A stretch of DNA of 10,758 bases from Microbacteriaceae bacterium UBA6152 (GTDB lineage Bacteria; Actinomycetota; Actinomycetes; Actinomycetales; Microbacteriaceae), in contig DIUS01000111.1 in the NCBI GenBank assembly GCA_002423075.1, positions 1-10,758 on the forward strand, read 5' to 3'. This document shows, piece by piece, positions 6,072 through 10,758 of the stretch. The position numbers were made by a program, and so were the translations under genes. Position 1 is the stretch's first letter; each line of letters opens with the position of its first letter. The notes under the pieces are model-generated. The model saw only the letters and a list, made by a program, of their open reading frames with translations. It made no database searches and had not been told where the DNA came from.

Positions 6072-8402
6072 ATGAGCACCCCCGCCAGCGCCTCTCTCAC
6101 CGATGCCGATCCGCTGCTCGACGGGCTGAACCCGCAGCAGCGCACGGCCGTGCTCAGCCGCTCGAAGGCGCTGCTCATCGTCGCGGGTGCCGGTTCGGGC
6201 AAGACCGCCGTGCTCACGCGCAGGGTCGCACGCCTCATTCGTGATCGCGAGCTCTGGCCGAGCCAGATTCTCGCCATCACGTTCACCAACAAGGCGGCTG
6301 CCGAGATGCGCGAGCGCGTCGAGCTGCTCGTCGGCCGCGAGGCGGCGCAGGGCATGTGGATCTCGACGTTCCACTCGGCGTGCGTGCGCATTCTGCGGCG
6401 CGAGGCCGAGCAGTTCGGGTTCGGCGCGGCGTTCACGATCTACGACTCGGCCGACTCGCGCGCTCTCATCAAGCGGCTCGTGAAAGACATGCAGGCCGAC
6501 ACCATGGGCTTCACGGTGAGCGCCGTGGCGGGCAAGATCTCGAAGCTCAAGAACGAGCTGATCGACGCGGAGGGGTACAGCCGCCAGCTCAACCCCAACG
6601 ACCCGACTGAGGTGATGTTCCTCGAGCTGTTCCGGCGGTACAGCGCCGAGCTTCGGCGGGCGAACGCCTTCGACTTCGACGACCTCATCGCGCAGACGGT
6701 CTACCTGTTCCGCGCCTTCCCGAAGGTGGCGGCGCTCTACCAGCGGCGCTTCCGGCACATTCTCATCGACGAGTACCAAGACACCAACCACGCGCAGTAC
6801 GCGCTCATCCGCGAGCTGACCCGCCCGGTCGAACCGCAGCACGTGCCCGCCGACACGCGCGTCGAGCTCGAGCCCGACGGCGGCATCGCGGCGGCGAACC
6901 TCACGGTCGTGGGCGATTCCGACCAGTCGATCTACGCCTTCCGCGGCGCCGATATTCGCAACATCGTCGAGTTCGAGCGCGACTTCACGGGCGCCGAGGT
7001 CGTGCTGCTTGAGCAGAACTACCGCTCGACGCAGACGATTCTCGATGCCGCCAACGCGGTCATCGCGAACAACTTCGACCGCATCGCGAAGAACCTCTTC
7101 ACGGCAGTCGGTGCCGGCGACAAGATCGTCGGGTTCACCGGGTACAGCCAGCACGACGAGGCGCAGTTCGTCGCCGACGAGATCGGCACCCTGCACGAGT
7201 CGGGCATGCCCTACAGCCAGATCGCGGTGTTCTACCGCACGAACGCTCAGACGCGAGCGCTCGAAGAGATCTTCATCCGCTCAGCGATTCCCTATCGCGT
7301 GCTCGGCGGCACGAAGTTCTACGAGCGGGCCGAGATCAAAGACTTGATGGCGTACCTCATCGCCGTCGCGAACCCGGCCGACGGTCTCGCGATGCGGCGC
7401 ATCCTGAACACCCCGAAGCGGGGCATCGGGCCGGCGACCGAGACCGCGCTCGCGAACCACGCCGATGAGCTCGGCGGCACGATGCACGATGCTCTGCGAG
7501 ACGCGGCCGCGCTGGGGCTCGGGCCGAAGGTGACGGGAGCGATTCTCGATCTCGCGAAGCTGCTCGACGATGTCTCTGAGAAAGTCGACACGATGCTGGT
7601 GCCGGATGCCCTCACGACGATCATCGAGCGTACGAAGTATCTCGAGCTGCTGCGCGGCAGCCGCGATCCGCAAGACGAGGCCCGTGCCGAGAACGTCGAA
7701 GAGCTCGTGGCCGTGACCCGCGAGTTCCAGAAGAACAACCCTGAAGGTCGACTGATCGACTTTCTCACCGAGGTCGCCCTCGTCGCCGCAGCCGACGACC
7801 TCGACGACTCGAGCGGCACGGTCTCGCTCATGACCCTGCACACGGCGAAGGGGCTCGAGTACGACGCCGTGTTCATCACCGGAGTCGAAGAGAACCTGCT
7901 GCCGCACCAGATGAGCGCCGCCGAGCCCGGGGGCCCCGCAGAAGAGCGACGCTTGTTCTACGTCGGCATCACGCGGGCGCGCAAGAAGCTGCACCTGAGC
8001 CTCGCGATGACGCGATCGACCTTCGGCGACACGACCGTGTCGAGCCCGAGCCGGTATCTGCAAGAGATTCCGACCGAGCTCATCGACTGGCGCGATTCGC
8101 CCGGCATGGGCACGCGTTCGACGACCCGCAGCATCGGCGCGGGTCGCGAGCGCTTCAGCTACGGCACCTCGCTGCCCGCGGGCAAGCCCAAGACCGAGTG
8201 GGCGAACCGCGTCACCGCGACCGTGCGCGACAATGGCGACCTCACTCTGGCGGTCGGCGACCGCATCCGCCACGTCGACTTCGGCGACGGCACGGTGAGT
8301 GCGGTGACGGGCGTCGGGCCGAAGAGCATCGCCGAAGTGCAGTTCGACACGGTCGGCCGCAAGCGCCTGCTGATTAAAATCAGTCCGATCGAGAAGATGT
8401 AG
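6072..8402 (+). CDS. pcrA: ATP-dependent DNA helicase PcrA/UvrD (superfamily 1A)
   Basis: A 3'-5' DNA helicase used in nucleotide excision repair, removal of recombinase from DNA and resolution of replication-transcription conflicts. All superfamily 1 motifs are present in the 776 residues: LNPQQ (Q motif, 19-23), Walker A AGAGSGKT (38-45), motif Ia TFTNKAAAEM (70-79), STFHS (98-102), Walker B DEYQDT (233-238), motif III GDSDQSIYAFRGAD (281-294), motif IV EQNYRST (314-320), motif V TLHTAKGLEYD (588-598) and motif VI VGITRARKK (631-639). The C-terminal VGDRIRHVDFGDGTV to LLIKISPIEKM (about 728-776) is the Tudor-like domain through which PcrA contacts RNA polymerase. A segment at about 251-275 between motifs II and III looks longer than usual. 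The start at 6072 precedes the Q motif by a normal distance. Confidence 0.96.
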   Translation: MSTPASASLTDADPLLDGLNPQQRTAVLSRSKALLIVAGAGSGKTAVLTRRVARLIRDRELWPSQILAITFTNKAAAEMRERVELLVGREAAQGMWISTFHSACVRILRREAEQFGFGAAFTIYDSADSRALIKRLVKDMQADTMGFTVSAVAGKISKLKNELIDAEGYSRQLNPNDPTEVMFLELFRRYSAELRRANAFDFDDLIAQTVYLFRAFPKVAALYQRRFRHILIDEYQDTNHAQYALIRELTRPVEPQHVPADTRVELEPDGGIAAANLTVVGDSDQSIYAFRGADIRNIVEFERDFTGAEVVLLEQNYRSTQTILDAANAVIANNFDRIAKNLFTAVGAGDKIVGFTGYSQHDEAQFVADEIGTLHESGMPYSQIAVFYRTNAQTRALEEIFIRSAIPYRVLGGTKFYERAEIKDLMAYLIAVANPADGLAMRRILNTPKRGIGPATETALANHADELGGTMHDALRDAAALGLGPKVTGAILDLAKLLDDVSEKVDTMLVPDALTTIIERTKYLELLRGSRDPQDEARAENVEELVAVTREFQKNNPEGRLIDFLTEVALVAAADDLDDSSGTVSLMTLHTAKGLEYDAVFITGVEENLLPHQMSAAEPGGPAEERRLFYVGITRARKKLHLSLAMTRSTFGDTTVSSPSRYLQEIPTELIDWRDSPGMGTRSTTRSIGAGRERFSYGTSLPAGKPKTEWANRVTATVRDNGDLTLAVGDRIRHVDFGDGTVSAVTGVGPKSIAEVQFDTVGRKRLLIKISPIEKM

Positions 8403-8414
8403 GCTGCCGCCTTC

Positions 8415-8443
8415 CATAATGGGATGACCGTCGACAAGGGGAG
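8415..8443 (+). promoter_or_regulatory. Possible promoter and ribosome binding site of the STAS-kinase-phosphatase operon
   Basis: CATAAT (8415-8420) matches five of six positions of TATAAT, and AAGGGGAG (8436-8443) is a good Shine-Dalgarno sequence 5 bases before the ATG at 8449. No -35 box is seen at 17 bases, so the promoter part is weak, while the ribosome binding site is convincing. This gene is therefore set up for a leadered mRNA, unlike several neighbours. Confidence 0.45.
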
Positions 8444-8448
8444 TCGAG

Positions 8449-8784
8449 ATGGACATCACTGTGGTGCACCACCCGTTCGGCGTCGCCGAGGTGGGCGTCG
8501 CCGGCCGACTGAACATGGTCACCGCCGCGCGCCTGCGTGAGGTCATCCAGGGCGCCGTCGACGAGCATCATCCGAACGTCGCCGTCGATCTGTCGCGCGT
8601 GGTCTTCCTCGACTCCTCGGGTCTCGGTGCGCTTATCGCGAGCCTCAAGGCAGTGCGTCAGTCGGGCGGGGAGCTGAAGCTCGTGAAGCCCGCCGAGCAG
8701 GCCCAGCTCGTGCTCGAGCTCACGAACATGAGCACGGTGCTGGCGGCGTTCGACTCGGTGGAGGACGCCTTTCCGCATGACTGA
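8449..8784 (+). CDS. STAS domain anti-anti-sigma factor (SpoIIAA/RsbV-like)
   Basis: A 111-residue single-domain STAS protein of the kind that, when unphosphorylated, binds an RsbW/SpoIIAB-type kinase and frees the kinase's other partner, usually a sigma factor. The phosphorylation site is clear: FLDSSGLGAL with Ser56 and Ser57 after Asp55; Ser56 aligns with Ser58 of SpoIIAA. The first strand carries the usual VAGRLN (18-22 region) and the C-terminal helix contains LVLELTNMSTVLAAFDSVEDA. Length and motif spacing are normal, so it should be a functional switch protein. Its stop overlaps the start of the kinase-phosphatase gene by 8 bases, implying coupled translation of regulator and substrate. 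What it ultimately controls is not shown: no sigma factor gene is in the window. Confidence 0.93.
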   Translation: MDITVVHHPFGVAEVGVAGRLNMVTAARLREVIQGAVDEHHPNVAVDLSRVVFLDSSGLGALIASLKAVRQSGGELKLVKPAEQAQLVLELTNMSTVLAAFDSVEDAFPHD

Positions 8785-10387
8785 GGTCATCGCCCGGTCG
8801 CTGCGGTTGAGCAGCCCTCCTGACACGGTCGATACCGTTCAGGATCTGCTCGCGACGATCTGGGCGCAGACTCCGGGGCTCGACGACGCCGACCGCATGG
8901 CCGCTGAGCTGGCGATCGTCGAGTTGACCGCGAACGTCATCGAGCACGCGAACGAGGGCGGTGACATCACGCTCACTCTCTCGGTCGTCGTCTATGACGA
9001 GCGCATCGAGGCGACCGTCACCGACTCCGGCACGGTCGATCGAGTGCCCCTCTCCGACGGAAGCATGCCCGAGTCGCTCGCCGAGCGCGGGCGGGGCCTG
9101 CCCCTGATGAAGTTGGTCTCCGACAGTGTCGAGCACCACCGTGTCGATGGCACGAACCACTGGACTGTGGTGCGCGCCCGGCGAACGGCGAGTGCGCGAA
9201 CGCGGCGAGCCATGCCGTCGATCTCTATCGCAGGAGTGATCGACGAGATGGCCCGGCAACGGGCGCTCGATGACATGGGCATTCTCGACACTCCGCCCGA
9301 AGAGCGCTTCGACCGGGTGACCCGGTTGGCCGTGCAACTGTTCGGCGTCGAGTCGGCGGCCATCACGATGATCGATCACGACCGTGAGTGGTCGAAGTCG
9401 CTCGCCGGGCTGGGCTCAGAGGAGGTTCCCCGCACCGAGTCGATGTGCGCGGAGACCGTGAAGGGTGACGTGGCTTTGGTAGTGCCCGACCTGCTGCTCG
9501 ACGAGCGGTTCGCGGAGAAGGCGCAGCCCGACCTTTTTCGCTTCTACGCCGGGTTCCCGCTCTACGCTCCCGGCGGCGAGCGCATCGGGGCGTTCTGCGT
9601 GTTCGACTCGCAGCCGCGGCACTTCACCGTGCGCGAGACCGAGATGCTGCGCGACCTCGCCGCGTGGGTGCAGCAGGAGCTGACGGTGAGCCAAGAGCTC
9701 AGTCGGGCATCCGAAGTTCAGCAGGGCCTGCTGCCTCAGAAACTGCTCAGCATGCCCGGCTGGCAGATCGCGGGCGTCTGCATTCCGGCACGCGCCGTCG
9801 GTGGCGACTTCTACGACTGGTATCCGGTCGGCGAGGGGGCGGCTTTCACCTTGGCCGACACCATGGGCAAGGGCATCGCGGCGTCGATCATCGCCGCCAC
9901 GGTGCGGGCCGTGCTGCGGTCGGCGGCGAGATTCGCCGATGTGGTGGGTGCGATCGATGCGGCTTCGGCCTCGCTCTCGATCGACCTCGACAATGCGGGC
10001 GTCTTCGTCACCGCCTTCCACTCGCGACTGGACATGGACTCGGGGACCATGACCTACGTGGATGCCGGCCACGGCCTCTCGATCGTCGTGCGCCCTGACG
10101 GCTCATCGCAGCGGCTCACGTCGAGCTCCCCGCCTCTCGGCGTCGACCCCGAGACCGAGTGGACGCAGCAGACCGTCGATCTCAACCCGGGCGACACGCT
10201 CATCGTCGTGAGCGACGGCGTGCTCGACCTCTACGACGGAACCCTCGGTGCTCTCGACAATCTGGCGGCTCTCGCGCTGCTCGCCCAGGACCCGTGGGAG
10301 ATCATCGCGGCGATCCGAGCTCGAGCCCGGGGCGTCACGGCCGACGACGTCACCGTGCTCATCGTCCGGCGCGACGACGCTGTCTGA
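8777..10387 (+). CDS. Three-domain regulator: RsbW-like kinase, GAF sensor, SpoIIE/RsbU-like PP2C phosphatase
   Basis: A 536-residue protein with three domains. Residues 1-135 form an RsbW/SpoIIAB-type ATPase: N-box ELTANVIEHAN (Glu49, Asn53, His57), G1 box TDSG (Asp83, Gly85) and G2 box RGRGLPLMK (104-112). A basic linker (135-145, RTASARTRR) leads to a GAF domain at about 155-302, beginning with the typical ALDDMGILDTPPEERFDRVT. Residues 311-533 form a PP2C phosphatase: EVQQGLLP, GGDFYDW (Asp344, Asp347), ADTMGKG (Asp361), DAGH (429-432), SDG (Asp480) and DDVT (Asp523, Asp524), so the metal-binding aspartates are kept. There is no membrane segment. It probably phosphorylates and dephosphorylates the STAS protein encoded just upstream, with the GAF domain setting the balance; alternatively the kinase domain holds an unlinked sigma factor. 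A GGAGGA site lies 11 bases upstream of the ATG. Confidence 0.92.
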   Translation: MTEVIARSLRLSSPPDTVDTVQDLLATIWAQTPGLDDADRMAAELAIVELTANVIEHANEGGDITLTLSVVVYDERIEATVTDSGTVDRVPLSDGSMPESLAERGRGLPLMKLVSDSVEHHRVDGTNHWTVVRARRTASARTRRAMPSISIAGVIDEMARQRALDDMGILDTPPEERFDRVTRLAVQLFGVESAAITMIDHDREWSKSLAGLGSEEVPRTESMCAETVKGDVALVVPDLLLDERFAEKAQPDLFRFYAGFPLYAPGGERIGAFCVFDSQPRHFTVRETEMLRDLAAWVQQELTVSQELSRASEVQQGLLPQKLLSMPGWQIAGVCIPARAVGGDFYDWYPVGEGAAFTLADTMGKGIAASIIAATVRAVLRSAARFADVVGAIDAASASLSIDLDNAGVFVTAFHSRLDMDSGTMTYVDAGHGLSIVVRPDGSSQRLTSSSPPLGVDPETEWTQQTVDLNPGDTLIVVSDGVLDLYDGTLGALDNLAALALLAQDPWEIIAAIRARARGVTADDVTVLIVRRDDAV

Positions 10388-10434
10388 CGCCGAAACCGGC
10401 GCTTCGGTCGGTCGAGGGCTTCCCTGCGCGGCGG

Positions 10435-10440
10435 TAGAGT
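10435..10440 (+). promoter_or_regulatory. Candidate -10 box (TAGAGT) for sucC
   Basis: TAGAGT lies in the 130-base gap before sucC, in a GGTAGAGTAGAG context that looks like a typical actinobacterial -10. TCGAGG, 17 bases upstream, is a weak -35 (three of six). Transcription from here would give a leader of about 70 bases. Confidence 0.4.
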
Positions 10441-10453
10441 AGAGCCTGCGATT

Positions 10454-10471
10454 TCTCTCGACATCGAGAGA
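10454..10471 (+). repeat. Perfect 8-bp inverted repeat in the sucC leader
   Basis: TCTCTCGA-CA-TCGAGAGA is a perfect dyad just downstream of the predicted sucC transcription start. As DNA it could be an operator for a dimeric regulator; as RNA it can form a 7-bp stem with a 4-base loop. It is followed by CCCCC and TTTTTT (10484-10494), but the T-run is too far from the stem for a normal terminator. Confidence 0.5.
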
Positions 10472-10517
10472 TCAGTCGCGACACCCCCTTTTTTCGCACG
10501 CGGATGGGACGAGCAGC

Positions 10518-10758
10518 GTGGATCTTTTCGAATACCAAGCCCGGGACCTCTTCGAGAAGCACGGTGTACCCGTGCTGCCGGGCATCATCGCCGACACCCC
10601 CGAAGACGCTCGAGCGGCGGCCGAGAAGATCGGCGGCCTGACGGTGGTCAAGGCGCAGGTCAAGACGGGTGGTCGCGGCAAGGCTGGCGGCGTCAAGGTC
10701 GCGAAGACCGCCGACGATGCCGAAGCCGCGGCGCGCGACATTCTCGGCCTCGACATCA
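10518..10758 (+). CDS. sucC: Succinate-CoA ligase (ADP-forming) subunit beta, 3' end missing
   Basis: The beta subunit of succinyl-CoA synthetase, which with SucD converts succinyl-CoA to succinate with nucleoside triphosphate formation in the TCA cycle. The 80 visible residues are the start of the N-terminal ATP-grasp domain: DLFEYQARDLFEKHGVPVL is the standard opening, and VVKAQVKTGGRGKAGGVKVA holds the lysine and glycine-rich nucleotide-binding segment. The start is the GTG at 10518, directly before the family's opening residues; the ATG at 10504 is out of frame. GGGACGAG (10506-10513) is a weak ribosome binding site. The gene runs off the window, and sucD is expected next. Confidence 0.96.
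   Translation, partial: MDLFEYQARDLFEKHGVPVLPGIIADTPEDARAAAEKIGGLTVVKAQVKTGGRGKAGGVKVAKTADDAEAAARDILGLDI

Noticed and set aside
8370..8383. CTGATTAAAATCAG inverted repeat at the 3' end of pcrA
   Set aside because: It lies in conserved coding sequence (LLIKISP), has short arms and is not followed by a T-run; chance codon usage is enough to explain it.
5967..8546. Two long minus-strand open frames of more than 400 codons opposite the phosphodiesterase, pcrA and STAS genes
   Set aside because: They lie opposite well-supported genes and have the Arg/His/Asp/Val-rich composition expected of the antisense frame in GC-rich codons.
2022..10064. Recurrent GGATGC/GCATCC hexamers across the window
   Set aside because: Many copies arise from common codon pairs such as GGC-ATC-CGC, and the total is not far above what the base composition predicts; needs a whole-genome count to mean anything.
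10389..10402. Small CGCCG/CGGCG hairpin just after the kinase-phosphatase gene
   Set aside because: Only 5 bp of stem and no T-run afterwards; not enough to call a terminator.

Overview
The window is GC-rich chromosomal DNA (roughly 70% G+C by eye) packed with housekeeping genes. The gene families (SURF1, DUF3817, GuaA, an actinobacterial PcrA with a C-terminal Tudor-like tail, DUF4190, STAS and SpoIIE-type regulators, SucC), frequent GTG starts and TANNNT boxes sitting directly before start codons point to an actinobacterium, most probably of the family Microbacteriaceae. I see no mobile element, CRISPR array, rRNA or tRNA gene.

Layout. (1) 1-2756, plus strand: the 3' part of a SURF1-family cytochrome oxidase assembly gene, a small DUF3817 membrane protein and guaA (GMP synthase), tightly packed with a 4-base overlap before guaA. 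The cluster ends in two adjacent hairpins; the first has the guaA stop codon inside its stem. (2) 2826-3169: a gene-free stretch full of nested inverted repeats, with one consensus -35 box. (3) 3170-4896, minus strand: a DUF4190 protein and a multi-pass membrane protein that overlap by ATGA, then a Bax inhibitor-1/YccA family membrane protein with its own promoter and a UUCG-loop terminator. (4) 4897-4926: a very compact divergent promoter region in which the two -10 boxes are the arms of a palindrome. (5) 4927-8402, plus strand: a glycerophosphodiester phosphodiesterase family protein and the DNA helicase PcrA. (6) 8449-10387: a two-gene signalling operon, a STAS anti-anti-sigma protein followed by one polypeptide that joins an RsbW-like kinase, a GAF sensor and a SpoIIE/RsbU-like PP2C phosphatase. 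(7) 10518 to the end: the start of sucC, with a leader of roughly 70 nt that carries a palindrome.

The most interesting item is the 8449-10387 operon. It could be a self-contained partner switch: substrate (STAS protein), kinase and phosphatase in two genes, with no sigma factor beside it, placed between pcrA and the TCA-cycle gene sucC. The second general pattern is that five genes have a TANNNT -10 box ending 6-9 bases before their start codon, which implies leaderless or nearly leaderless mRNAs.
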